Source: Mytilus californianus (Eukaryota > Mollusca > Bivalvia > Mytilida > Mytilidae). Taken from it: 64,000 nt of DNA. Positions 25,601-40,600 of this stretch are shown piece by piece. Numbering within the stretch: the stretch's first letter is position 1; every line of letters begins with the position of its first letter. The position numbers were made by a program, and so were the translations under genes. The notes under the pieces were generated by a model. It was not told the origin of the DNA and searched no databases. It worked only from the letters and a program-made list of their open reading frames with translations. The stretch lies in NCBI RefSeq assembly GCF_021869535.1, contig NW_026262581.1, positions 120,060,771 to 120,124,770 of the forward strand. The letters run 5' to 3'.

Positions 25601-28600
25601 AATACTTGAAGTTGTTCATTTGCATAGATTGTACGTAAAATCTATCGAAACTTTTGTCAAGTTATATTTCAATTCCTTTCTCTACAACTAGATCATAGTT
25701 ATTTTATTTAAAAATCGACATGTTAATATCTGTTTTATTGATGTAAATATTCTTGGGGTAAAAAAAATATAACAAAAATACCGAACTTCAATGTAAATTA
25801 AAAAAAAACTGACAAAATCAAACCTTATCGACCAACGGATCAAGTGAAAAATAACTGTCATTTTCTCTGACTTGGTATCGGCATTTTCGTTAAACCTGGT
25901 TTAATAGCTAGCTAAACCTCACACTTGTATGAAAGTTGTTTATAGTTTTGTTATATATTTACATTTTTGTTCTTGCTGGTTTTTTTACTTCTTCACTTCT
26001 AACACGGAAACAGATTGGTATATACACCCAAAAAAAAAGTCGGGGACTATAATTTTTGTTATCAATTAAACTATATGTAGCATCAACAGATCAATTTTTC
26101 AGCAAAAATATATTGATTAGTTTTAAAGATTTTAAGAAATTTTTCCACCCATTTTACGTGATTTCTACAATAATGTACATCTATTTTTAAAGAATTCATT
26201 CAATAATATTTTTTTAAATAAAAGAGATAAATGCATTATATTTTCGATTTTTAGTTTAATATACTGCAGTTGTATGGAAATTGTTATAGAAATCTGTGAC
26301 ATGACCCATTTACTGTAACTTGACCTTAATTTTAATGTGGCTAAATATTTTCATTGATGCAAGAAGTACTAATTTACATTAAAGATGAATTATACATTTG
26401 TTATTTTTTTAAAGGGTTCTTCCTTAGTAAATGATGAATAAACTATTGGCACTCCAAGTTCATTTTAGTAGACCTTACTTACTTCTACATTAGAATACAC
26501 TGAATTAAATCCGGGTACTAAGGTCAATGTTTTCCTGTTAGATGATGAATGTGTTGATAGCAGCACAACTTGGAAATTGACATTCGGATGGGAAAGTGTC
26601 ACAAAAACGTCATCACTTATTCCTGTTAGATCTATTGGCATTTCCAACGCTACCAAATCTAATGATGAACCTTCGTGATTAAAAAGTATACATTTTTAAG
26701 ATACAGATAATCATATATCTTGTGTTATATCTCTTATTGGTATCAACAACCTGCCAATAAGGAAGCACATTTTGAGAAACGATAGTATAGAAGACTGCCA
26801 TGTATTATAGAGAAGTACAATCATTATGTTTCTCAAAAGTTGCAGATAATTGTTTTCCAACTGTTTATGGTATAATAGACATAGGAAAACAATGATAGCA
26901 TGGTATCTAGAGACTGTATTAACACTAAATAAGAATACGAATATGGTCAACTTTGCATGAGGAAACAACGACTTCGTTCAAAATTACTAGATCTATCAAT
27001 AATTAATTTCTTTTCTGAAAAAACAATTTAGCAATTTATATCAGCACCGATATAGCGTCTTCAGGTGTGGTAATACGTTCGATAACGTACTAGCAACATG
27101 GTCGTAACTGTAAGTCAAAATTATATTTTGCTTTATTTAAGTGTTAGGACTGTTTACCTACAATGTATCTTCCGATGGTTTCCACTTCTATTTTCATCAG
27201 TTGTTTCCTTTCTTTTTTGTTACATTTTGCTTATTGTTATCTCCGTGAAATTTAACAAAATTCTTTTTTACCTCAAAGACTTCAAATATAAAGGGAAAAG
27301 TGTGGTTTTTTTTTAATTACTTGGCTACTTTTCACTTGTGGTTAGATATCAAATATTTTGTTTTTTTCTTTTTCTTTTTTGGTCTTTTAAAATTGGTTGA
27401 ATATGTATTGGTATATTCGATAACAAAATTAAATGCTAACCTGTAACTTTAGTAACAGACACCCATGTTCCAACTATGATTGTTAAAATACCATTAATGT
27501 TTAGCACAAGTAAGTCTTTGTCTGCTGAAGTTGTAACTATCAATAACTTATATGATATCTCGTTTTGTTTTAGAACAAAACTATAACTACTTGACCATTG
27601 CTCAAAGGAAAACAGAGAAATAGATGTGTCTCCACTGTAAACCTGACAGAGAACTGGCTTTGTCGATGAAATTTCCATAAATGATGAGACAGATCCAGTA
27701 ACAGCATTTCCTGCGTTTCGGGATAATGTCGAGGAACTGTAAGATACATCGGTGGAATTTTTCAGAATTAAACATTTCCAGGTATCGGTTGAACCTGTTA
27801 CGAATGGTATGACGTATGTTTTACCTGCTGACCATTCTCCAAGCAACTGTTGAAGTCCATATCCGTTTGCTAATGTCTCTTTTTGAAAAATGGCAACTAC
27901 GTTGTCAGATATCACAGATGACCCGGAAATATCCGAGCCAGATCCAAATTGGTAACTATAAGTTTCAAAGCGTTCAGTTTCTATAGTAACAGGACTGCTT
28001 CCTGACGGTGTTATGTCAATAGAAGTCGAATTAAGTGACACTATTATTATTTCCGTGTCGTGTACAGACGAGAGGGCACGATATGACTGGCGAAAGGTGT
28101 CCACAGGCAAAATAGGAATTACAGAAAAATCTTGAGACGTGTAGTGTTGACGTTGAACATATATACATTGGAATGGGGAAGACACATAAATGGCTTTACA
28201 GGAAGAAGTAGTGATCTCAAAGCTGGTGTCGACTGAGCATGCTCCGAAAGAGTTCGGAGCGACGATTACAGGTGAACATGGTAAAGTAGAATTTTCACTT
28301 TCGATTTGCACCGATATACTACTGGAAGATGGATTTAAGATGTACAATGTAAGGATAGAATCAGATGGAATACCCAGACTTTGAAATGCAACCCAAAATT
28401 CGTGTCCACATGTGTCATATTCTGAAAGTATATTTTAATGTCTATTGCATTTATTTTTTTTTTTCAGTTGGTTGCTATACTCACGGAAACTAAGAGTCTT
28501 CATAGCTTTCGATAGACGATCTTCATAAAAACAATTATAAAATAAAAGCTTGCAGATGATAATGCCAATAAACATTTGCAATAATACTATTTATTCGGCT

Positions 28601-31600
28601 TTTCGGACAATTAGCCATGACTTGGTTGTACAAAGGTCAATTTAACTTTTTCAGATCGAAAGAGTGATTTTCATATTAATCTATTTTCACTCATTTAAAA
28701 AACAAATAAAAAATTTTAGTTCAAAGACTTAAACGGAAAGATGAGTTTTCAACACGCACTTTAACTTCTTTGTTAATATTCTTTCTGAACCGCCTTGAAT
28801 TGAGAATGATTGATCCCTTTCTTGAGATTGCTAAATATATTATATACTTACGGGTATCCTGTTTAAAACAAGACTGGAAACCAATTTGGTAGTACATCTC
28901 CCTTCCGAGTTCAACTTCACCGAAGAGTGGGATATTGGTAGTATAATCCATCAACCAAAACGATAATGAAGATTGAAATGGCTGAAGATTTGTTTCTGTT
29001 AGAGAACTATAAAGGAAAAGCACATTCCTCAAAAAGGATATGAATGATCTTGATATGACTGACTATAACGAAATATCATCAAATTGCTTTTTGAATATTA
29101 TAACACCAGGACCCGATTGCCGAGCTTTTGGTCAAAAATGTAACCCAAAGTTAAATAAGTTTAAACCTATGGTTACTTAACCAAAGGTTAACATATTTTA
29201 AACTTAAGGTTATTTAACTTATAGTAAAAGTTTATAACCTTTGATTAAGTATAGAATAAATGTTAATTTTTTCAAAATTAAGAACTTTCAACATTCTCTT
29301 TAATTCTTTGTGTCGATAAATATCAAAACGTCTTTTTAAAAAAAGCATGTAATATAGGTATATAATTGTCAACTTTTTACATATTGTGACTTAGATGGAT
29401 AGTTGTCTCATTGGCACTCATACCACACCTTCTTATTTATATATAGAGAGCAACTACAACTCAAACCTAAGAGAGAACGCCTTTTCGTTTTGAAAAGGGG
29501 CGTTGATCTTGATATTTTGGAGAAGGTGAAAATATGAACGCTTATTTTGACGCAGAAAGGTTGGTTGGACTTGTCAGGCGTTTTAAAAGTAGTATTATTG
29601 ATAATTGAAAACGAGCAGAAAAAGAATATAATGTAATAAATGTCTAAAGATATTTGCTATCTTTTGCACCGTTAAAGATCCTTCAATATAAAATAATCAG
29701 ATATGCATTGGTTTATTGCTAAAGAGACAACTGTCCAAATGAAGGGGATGTACGGCCTTCAAAAAATTAGTCAGCTATTAAAGGCATCGACTTTGCAAAA
29801 TGAAAAACAATTAAAACAAAACAATAATCTGGACTCATTGGCAACCATACCATCCCCTTTTACTTTTATATAGGTGATGTGAAACTGCATGTGGTTATCG
29901 AAAACGGTACAATTCACTTTTACACTTTCCCAGATAGAGAACAATTATTATCAAGCAGATATAAGTAGAAATGTATGGAATGCACGTGAATATTGCAAAA
30001 AAATGAATTTGATTTTAAATTGCCTTTACTCATAAAGTCCGAATTTTCTTTAAAGATATATTATTGCCACTTATATTTCCGTTAAGTTAACCTATAGTTT
30101 ATAGGGGTCATCATTTTTATATTCGCTGTATAAATCATTCAAGTGAACGTGTAGCATCTAAAAACGTCAAAAAACAAGATTTCGATGCACAATGCAGTCA
30201 CGATTTTTGCCTTTTCTGTGCTATTTTTCACACCGTGCAGAAAATTCAGCTATCTGCACTCAAAAATGAATACGCTGACCGACCAACTACAAGTTGTGTA
30301 TCACTAAAACGGTAATGTAAAAGACATATTTTTTTTTAAAGAGATCACAGGTATGATATCAAGAAATGAGTACTTGCTACTTTAACAAGATCTTGGCGTC
30401 CCATTAATGCTCAAAAATGAATGTTGGATTTATTTGAGTGATGATGGAACAATGGCAACAATGACTATTTTTTTATAATACTTGACGTGAATATTCTCTG
30501 AAAAAATGAAAATTACACTTTATAAATTTATGCGCCCGAAGCATTTTTCTGGATTTACCTTCATCAGAAACTCTCAAAGACGAACGATGTATAAGAACCG
30601 AATAAGAAGAAAAGCTATATGACCAAAAAGCCCTAAAAATAAGTAAAGTAAAAAAGTGAATCTAAAAAATAAAGATGATATATCATACCCGAGTCCAAGT
30701 GTTGTAGCCCGTACCCAGGACGCTAGTGACTTCTGTACATCACAAATAAAGTCATAATACGCATCTTCTACTGATTTGATTCCTACAGTAGTCTGTGACC
30801 TTATTCGCAGCTTATACTTCTTTCCTGTTTCAATCTGAAGGAGACCAAAAATAACTCATAAGACATCATGAGAGATCCTCTACGTCATGGGATAGGAGAG
30901 AGTAGAGAGGAGTCGGTGCTATTCTCAAATTCAAGAGCTCAAAATTCACATCAGAATTTTATTCAGATGGTGTTGCTGTTTACCTTGTCGTTCTCCTTTG
31001 CTCATTCATACCATGCAATCGAAGGCATGATAGTGATAGTTTCAACAAATATATTATTAGTTATACCAAAAACACTTCAAAACGTAGATGTGATACGAAC
31101 AATTCCATAAAATGTCTCTCCTTCAAAAACCTGTTTAATAAGATAGAAAACAAAAGATATGGGGTATCCATCCATGACACAAAATCAGTACATGCACAGC
31201 AAAAAACATACAAAAAGCAAAGGAATAATGCAAATACAATGTAAGGACAACTAAGTGAACATGTACCAAAATTTGAAATCTAAATAGTATTTATGGGAGA
31301 CTTTCAAACAAATTTTCCAGTGCATCTCCATACGTTAATCGATTATTTGCTTTCGTCTATTCAATAGCATGACAAAAATGTTATTGAGCTTATTAATCGT
31401 CATTAATACCAATATTACCGAATAATTATCACTTTAAACTACTTCATTAAGTAGAACGAGACGTTTTCTTTAAGAATCTACCTATAAATTTTGCAAAGTT
31501 CTGTATACTGATGTATTTTCTTTTTTTACTTTGGTTTTTTTTTTGCTTCCAGTATTTTTGAATTTGGGAGTACCCATACGCAGTAAAGCATTTTTTCAGT

Positions 31601-34600
31601 ACATTAAATTTTGCATGCAAATATTGACCTATTTCAATTAATTTGAATAAAACAGATGTTGTATGTACAAATTTAGACAAATACCAGAAAATATATGTAC
31701 ATTGGGTTTATTCTATGGAACAGACAGGGCGTTCATCCACTGAAACTACTATAATTGCTTGTCTTTTCATTCAGCAATGTTAGAATTATATTTTTGAAAT
31801 TTAAAATATTTATGTAAGTCATAAGCGGGATTCGAACTCAAGCTACCATTGTACAGTATACATCGTGTATTATTGCACGAGTACTAAAGCGTGTTGTTTA
31901 ATAAAATCATACTTTTAACGATTTTCACCAGTAAATAAATAATAAGACGATTTTCATATCGCACTTCTTCTATGAATGTATTTTAACGGTTATTTTTAAT
32001 CATTACAATATTGCTTACTTTTTTTGCAATTGTGTATTAATTGAACCAATACTATTTTAAAAGATCTATTTGAGTTTGAAAGCTCGTTTTATGTCAATCA
32101 GATTTCCCGATTCAATTAACACGTAATAAATAAAAAGACGTTAACACTATAACAAACATTTAATACAAGAAATTCCAGAGATATTTATGATCACATAAAA
32201 AGTATTTAAATGTGCATTCGGTGAAGACCATGTCCATTTATAATGTTAACCAATTTCTTTGCATAAATAGGCGTCAGAGTGGTTGGAGAATAATGCATAT
32301 GTAAAGGGTCGGTTTTGATAAATTTGTAGTTGCATTTAAAACTTTACAATTACAGCGTTGTATTTGTAAGTAATGACATATACGCCTGCAAAGGTTTTTT
32401 CATTTGCAAAACGTTTTTCTATTACACCCTTTCCTATTTAAAACTATATTCCCTTGCAATATACGGTTACCGGTGTCATACTAAGTAGTGACGGTTACCG
32501 GTGTCATACTCAGTAGTGACGGTTATCGGTGTCATACTAAGTAGTGACAGTTACCGGTGTCATACTCAGTAGTGACGGTTACCGATGTCATACTAAGTAG
32601 TGACGGTTAGCGGTGTCATACTAAGTAGTGACGGTTACCTGTGTCATACTCAATAGTGGTCAACAAAGCCATGATGGCACTCATGAAGCTTTCGAACATA
32701 TAACTTTAACATTTTTTTTTAAAACATTCGTTGAGTAGTTTACCTTAGTGAATAAACAGGAACGTAGTAAACATTGTAATAATGGTACATTGTAAACATA
32801 GTAGAGAAGTGGAATCTTTACAAATCAATAACAATCAGTTTCTGATAGTATACGACGACACACTATCCAATTTGATTCAAATATGCAATGTTTATTTCAA
32901 TGGTCTGTTGTCTTATTTGTTTGTAGTAGAGTTTAGATTTTCAAATATTAAACACAAAATAAAAAAGACAAGAACACGCTACACAATATTTGGTAAAAAG
33001 ATTCCAAATATCATAATTGAGATTTTATGATAAAAATGAGTCAAATAAAATTGAGAATGGAAATGGGGAATATGTCAAAGAGACAACAACCCGACCAAAG
33101 AGCAGACAACAGCCGAAGGCCACCAATGGGTCTTCAACGCAGCGAGAAAATCCCGCACCCGGATTAGGTATATGTTAGGTGCATTTAGTAATAAACGAAT
33201 GTATAACAGTATAATCAGTCTATGAATTAAATCTTTAACAAATAACGCATTCATGGTTTATGCGTACAAATTTAGTAACGAGTTTTATTTCTAAATAACG
33301 CTACAGTTTAAGGACAGACGAACTAAATCAATCAATCAAATACTTGAATATGAAGGCAGTATACCAATACAAGGGTAAGTAGGTACAAAGTAGTCATTAT
33401 TGTTAAAAGGGGGGATATTATAACATTATGAGTGCATACAATATCTAAATACCAATATTAAACGTATAGCTCAAGGCAGAGATCAGTCCGTTTTACAACT
33501 GCACTTTCCGCTTATGTGACTGAGCAGAATTAGACACGCCTTGGAACAAAGTAAGAAACCCTGTCAAATGTTGTCTTCTGTTTTATCTAAAATATTTTAT
33601 TCATTTACTCATTTTACACTTGGATCTTCGGTGTTGAATTTAGATGTTTAGTCAATGTAAACAATCACAACTGTTTTCGACACTGTTGTGCGATTACGAC
33701 CTTGACATATGGTACAGACACATGTCTAGATTTCTCTCGACTTTTAATATCGTTGGGTTGCTGCCAATTCGTTTGTTAAACATATTTAACGTATCAAGTG
33801 AATATAAATGTATATGGTACCTTGAACCCGATACTCAACAACTAAAAAACATCAGTGTTGACCCAAGTAGATAGTATTAAATATAAGACAGGAATATTCT
33901 ACACAAGGATATAGGATGTAACAGTCAAACAAGGAATGTCGTTATTTATCATTACATCTGGTAAAATACATCCTCTCATAAAGATTGGTCAATATACGAT
34001 AAGGAGATGTGGTATGATTGCCAATTATCCAACAAAATATGAGAAATAGACGCGGATATCAGCAAATACAAGTCTCCTCTCAACCCACCTTCTAACCTTA
34101 GACAGTGGTATAGCGACAAAACATCACAACACACTATAAATATTAGTTGGAAAGTTGGAAATTGCTTGACTTATCAGATTCGCACTTAGCACAAAAACAT
34201 ACATAAAGACAGAAGATACAAAGTACAGAAAGCTATAAAGCTTATTTAAAAGACGATGCTTGATGTTCTTTCCTTGGTTTATATAGTTATCAAGTCACAT
34301 CTGTACGATTACTAAATGATTATGTATTTGTCAATCCACCACAACAATTATCAGTACGGCCGTTTCGATGAAATTTAATGTCACTTATATTTTTCGCTAG
34401 ATTTATTTATGCTTGTAGAATATTATCTCAAATGAATCAAAAGATAATGCATTGTTGGTTTGTTTCTGAACCAAGTGCAAACATTCGAAACTATTATTTA
34501 GTCCGTTGAGGAGAGTTTGGTTCAACCTATAGCACAGATTCGAACAAATAGCATTTAATTGCCTAAAATTATTCTGAACCTACCGTATAGACCCCACATG

Positions 34601-37600
34601 TTGGATATGATGTTGAAGTTTGTAGATCAATGGTAACGTTCAAATAGTAAATGTCCTTCTGACTATCGGTAGAGATATCAGCACATGACGTCACAGGTGA
34701 ACTCTGATCTGGGTCGGGTTCTGCAGCTGTATGGCCTATTATCTGATATATTGTATCATTGTTTCTCACCAATCTGAATTTAGCAACCAGATTGTTGTCT
34801 TGTTTCTCACAAAAATAGGATGCTGAATAAAATAAAAGAAAATATCAAGTAAGTAATTTCATTGTGTCAGTTTTTCTATATGATTGATTAATTTTTGTAC
34901 ATTATTGTGTAGTAAGAAAGTGCTAATAACTTATATTATCAAGAACATGTATTCATTATTGCGAGTCAAATATAAAATTCTGAACCAAATCTGCGCAGCG
35001 CAAATTGTTCACTGATAAAAATTAACCCTTCATTTCATCTCATTCATAAAAGCATAAAAACTTTTAGTTTTCAATATTTGTTTTTGGTCCAGATTCCAGA
35101 TGAGACCTATATAAATCTTTCGGTGGAATTTGACTTTACTATATTTAGTATATATGAAAATTAGATCGTAAAAAACAAAACTAAAATGGTTTTACACTAG
35201 TAATTTTTGGGGCCCTTTATAGCTTGCTGTTCGGTGTGAACCGAGGCTCCGTGTTGAAGACCGTACTTTGACCTATAATGGTTTACTTTTATAAATTTTG
35301 ACTTGGATGGAGAGTTGTCTCATTGGCACTCATACCGCATCTTCTTATATCTACAGACTGACAAAAGTTGACAAGAACAAAAATAAACAACTATTGTGAA
35401 GTATTTCTTCATGGCAATTGAAAGATGGCACCACTGTTCCTGGTCCAGCATCATTTTGTTTACAAATTGATTGTTTACAAATGAATGCACGTTGTAGGTG
35501 CTATGGAATACGTACACGATAAATACATCAGTACAGTACCACAGTTGAAAAACTATGATCATTAATATTATTTGTGAAAAAACTGAAATTCCCATTTGAT
35601 TATTTTTTGTAATTAATTTCAAAAATCAATACATGTGACTTATAGCAAGTATGGTAATTAAAACATTTGGAAAAAGAACCACATTAAAACTGTTTCGAAT
35701 TCCTAACATTTTGACAAGTTGATTTTTTTATTTAGTAACAATTCTATTGTTTGGATTTAATACTAATGAAATTCTTCTTCTTCAATTCGTTGCATTTCAT
35801 TGTACTGTTTAATTGTTTTGTAATGTTTCACATAACTTGGGTGTGGTCTTTGAGTGATATAAACTTTAAACTTGAAATTCAACGACAATAAAAAAATGAA
35901 ATTTTCGCTGACAAGTGTTAATAAAATGTAATTTGTTTGTATAATAACGTCTTTGTTAGAACCATTTTAACTTACCACAATCACGATCATAAAACTTTAA
36001 GATGAGATAATTGTTCATGGTATATTTGTTTACATTCATTTTTATACACATCCTCGTGGTTTTTTTTCAAATATAGTAGATCAGGAAAGTATATATCTTT
36101 GCACTTGAAAAGCGTTAATTATTTTACATATATTTTATCATTTTATCGGGAAGATATATGAAACAAGCTTGATAGTATATGTGAAATGTGTGCTTCATAT
36201 GTTTAGTGTCTGGGTTAACCGATGTACGGTCGCACAAATTGGCGCCATTGTAAAACACAAATAAACGAAAAAGAATAACGTTTCAATAGTTTACAAGGAA
36301 AAATTCATATAGGTTCTGCAGAATATTCATTTTTCAAATTAGTATCGTATTCTGTTTATTTTGAAGACGTAATTCTTGTTAAACTCCCCGATCCAGATAA
36401 CTAGCGAAAGTATTTCAAACGACTTCATAGTTGCAAGTTTAGACTTTAAACTCCAAGCAAATTGTTTCAAGGACCTACAATGTAGGTTACATGTAACTAC
36501 ATTTGACATTTGGGACCAGTTCTCTAATGACCTCTCTTCAGTACTGTTGGAATAGTCTGTCACTGTCATAGAATTTTTCTAAACAGTTCTGGAACAAGTC
36601 TATCCTGTATTGCTAGAACTGTTCCAGAGAAGAAATTTCAGCATCAGTTCTAGGTCCAAAACTGTTCAGAGGTAAAACTGTAGGGATCCGTTATTAGATA
36701 GAACTATCCAAATCTGTTTTAGGAAAAAGAAATGAAGAAAGAAAGAAAAAAGATAAAAAGAACAGAGGATATCAATTCAAAAAGAAAAAATGAACATTTT
36801 TTAATATCATGAAAAGCAACGATATCCCAAAATATTTTGTTGTAACTAATAAAGAGAAAGTTTAGATAATTGAAATAATAAATAGATATAGATATATAGA
36901 TAAAGATAGAACTATCAGTATATAAAACTGCTCTATTGTAAAACATTCAGTATATATTCTCAGGTAGAACTGTCCAAAAGTGTTTTAGTTAGAACAGTCC
37001 AAAACTTGTTTTAAGGTAGAACAGCTTCTGTCAAAAACTGTTTTTATTACGATGTCAGGAGAACTGTTCTAGGTACTATTATATAACAGTGCTCAGACAG
37101 TTCCTGACAGATATCCAAGGAGATTTTAACTAATCCCAACTCTAAAGTAGGGTTTATTACACAAAATATATATCTTCCGTTGAAAACATTCCGGGTAATA
37201 ATAAGATCACAAATACTTATCTTTAATTTGGTTGACACTCGCATTATTACTATTTTATATTTAGTTAGGAAACCAAAAGTTTTTGAAAACCAGTTATACA
37301 GTTTAGTCGTTAACAATAGATAGATGCCAAAATAAAAACAAAATGGTAAAGGATAAATTATGAAACATTGATATGCCTTTTTCAGAAAGGTCAAACAGGT
37401 TCAACGTGCCATATAACGATATAATATAAAACATGTCATCCATAAAATAATTGTTTTTTTCTCCGTCAATATTTGAAGTTTCTGGGGCTTTATAAAAATA
37501 AGAAGATGCCGTATGACTGCCAATGTGACAACTATAGACCAGAGACCATATGACGTAGATATAAGCAACTATAAGTCAAAAATGAGAAAATCCCATATTG

Positions 37601-40600
37601 TATAGTAAGCTACAAAAGGCCCCGAAATGACAAATGTTAAACAGTTCAAACAAATAACCAACTGCTTGATTTATGTACAAAACATTAAACGAAAAACAAA
37701 TATGATAGACAGCAACGAACAATATAAAATAAGGAGATGTATTATGATAGCAAATAAGAAAACTATCCACCATAGACCAAATGACGTAGATGTTATCAAC
37801 TATAGATCATAGTACGGCCCTCAACAACGAGCAAACACATAGTATAGTAAGCTATTATAAAAGGCCCCGACATGAAAAATGTAAAACAATTCACACAAGA
37901 AAACCAAAGGCATGATTTATGTACAAAACAAACAACAAACAATTATGATATAGAGCGATAAAAGACAACCGCATTACAGGCTCCTGACTTGGCACAGGTA
38001 TATTAAGACTGTGGTGGGATTTGGCATATTTAACCAACCCTTCCACTAACTTGGGATAGTGGTATAACAGCACAATATAGAATGAATTTCATAACAGTGT
38101 GGACATGGACACCTGATATTTAAATGATATCATGTCGGTCACTGGCTGTCGACAACAAAGACTTCACGCAATTACAGTATGTCAGGGGCCTCTCATATTT
38201 CACATAATTCCTATTTTACACATGTCCATTCTTAATTTTTTTTTTTTTTGCATGAAAGTTTATAGTAATTTGTTTTAAATATATTTATATACTCACAGCA
38301 AAATTTTCTTTTGAAAGAATGAGTATATTCAGTGGTGATATCACTTAGTAATCGAGAGAAAAAAGTAAGAAAAATTCTCTCCTGGCAATAAGTGAAAAAT
38401 TAAGTAGTGTGTCAGTTATAGACAAGTAGTCCAACATGCATTGCAAATCATTCAGTGGAAAGGTCAATCGTCAAAATAAAAAAAATTCTTTATTTGTAAA
38501 CAAGCACTAATACATGCATTGACGGGGGCATACGTATGCTAAATAATACATGTCCGTATAAGGAAATGTGCCCGACCTGTTAAATGCAGCTGTTCTGTTG
38601 ATTTGAAATGGACGGATCACAGCGATTTAATTTAGAATTGTACTTATTTTTTTTAATTTGTGTTTCAGTATCTATCCATGAATTAAATACGTTCACAATA
38701 CCTCTTATACTAGAATATCTAAACCCTGTTTAAAGGTTATTATTACACTGTTACTGTTATGTTGACATAATAACCTGTACATTATCTTGTGTTACAGTTG
38801 ACCAGTTTAATCTTGTGCACATGATTTATTATTCCAAAACAGATGTTTTGTGAACATATCATTAAATTCATGGATATATATTGAAACAGAAACCGAAAAA
38901 GAAATGAGTACAATTTCAAATTGTATGGGGGCGACCATTCCTGATTCAGTTAATGCACGAGGCTTTTGAAATCAGCATGAATAAAATTGCAAATAAACAT
39001 TTATGCAGAATTGTCTCAAATATGCGTCCTCAAATAACCAAAAAAAATAATTGAGTAAGACCAAATTCATTGAAATTACCTGCTCAATTTGTAGTAAAAG
39101 AATAAAGATCCCGTAACTTTTGTTATACGTGTTCAGGTATAACAAAATCTAAAATAAATACATGTATCAATGTTTCCACAAATGCTACTCTGACTCCAAT
39201 CAATGTAAATGTTGCACACAAGACCGGATTCATATGCTTCTTAATATTTTCACGAGTTATTTTTTGTTAGAATGATATTTAAATGTTCACGAAAATCTGA
39301 TCGTTGGAGTCTTCGATGGGATTTCAAATTTGTTCCGTGCAAAAAAGTATGCAGCCCAGGCAGAGGACTAAAATGATTTTTTATGAAGGTCCGGGGTTTT
39401 TATTACCAACAAAAATAATCTTAGTATGAAAGTTGATCGTAGGTTACTCTACATCAACTCCAACGAATAAATGTTTCTTTTTTTTAAGGAGCCATAGAAC
39501 GTTTGTGCAAGAAAAAACATCACTTTTTTTTCTCGATTACTCGGTGATATCACCTCTGAATATACTCATTCTGTCAAAAAAAAACTTCTTGTTGTGTATA
39601 TAAATATATTCAAAGCAAATTCCTATAAACTTTCATGCAAAAAAAATATTTATGAATGGACATGTGTAAAGATAGTAATTAAGTATATCCCCATTGAGAG
39701 GCCCCTGACATACTGTAATTGCGAAGTCTTTGTTGTCGACAGCCAGTGATACACACGATAACATTTAATTCCTATGTGTCCATGTCCACGCTGTTATGAA
39801 ATTCATTCTAGATCATTCTAAGAACAAACTATTTAAATCAGTTGAATAGTGTTTGGCTCATCAGATCAATACAACGGACAAAAACAACTTACACAACCAC
39901 GAAAGACACAAGAACACGGTGTTACTAAAGCTAGTTCAGAGCCAATAGCAACTAATGAAACAATCATGTGTCCAAGATAAAATATCATTCAGTACACATA
40001 CAATGGATTTAGTATAAAGACATCATAAACAGTCTAGGAAAACATGGCCTTGTGAAATGACACGTAGAACCGGAAGTGCAGCAATACATATTCAGATATG
40101 TTTAATTTATTGATAACAAAAACAATGTTAGTACCGATAAGAACAAATGATAGATCTTATTATTGAGAATTTATAATTTTGTTCAAAGGATCGATAAGCT
40201 TACATATGGATCAATAAAGTAAGTATCCATGGGTTAATTTCAGCAGTATATATAGAGGATTCTTGATTATTTAACGAAAAAAAAATATTATCAAGGTAAA
40301 GGTTGGTGTTGTTGAATTTATCAATTAAATTAAATTTAGACGAATATTTACAGGGCCTGACCATAAACAGCGATTCATAACTATAATGGCACAAGAATGC
40401 TATTAAAGGACCTTTTAATTAAAAGGGAGTTGTTATTTCTTTATTACATGAAGATTTTTCTCGATAAGAATGAATTCGTAAATGGTTACAAATTTAACTG
40501 GGAAAACAGTGACTTCACATCAAATGTCTTTTGATAACTAGTAGTTGTTTTGAATATTTCTTGTTCAAAGTTTTAAATATATTTTCAATTTTTCAATAAT

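Noticed and set aside
26711..27316. Short ORFs on both strands within the gene 2 intron
   Set aside because: Hydrophobic, AT-driven, no splice or start context, and inside an intron of a well-supported gene.
31825..31870. tRNA gene on the - strand
   Set aside because: 'gagttcgaatcccgc' looks like a T-arm / B box, but no matching acceptor stem or D-arm lies at the right distance upstream.
32463..32658. Array of regulatory sites (GGTTACC)
   Set aside because: Better explained as a simple 28-bp minisatellite; nothing nearby links it to a promoter.
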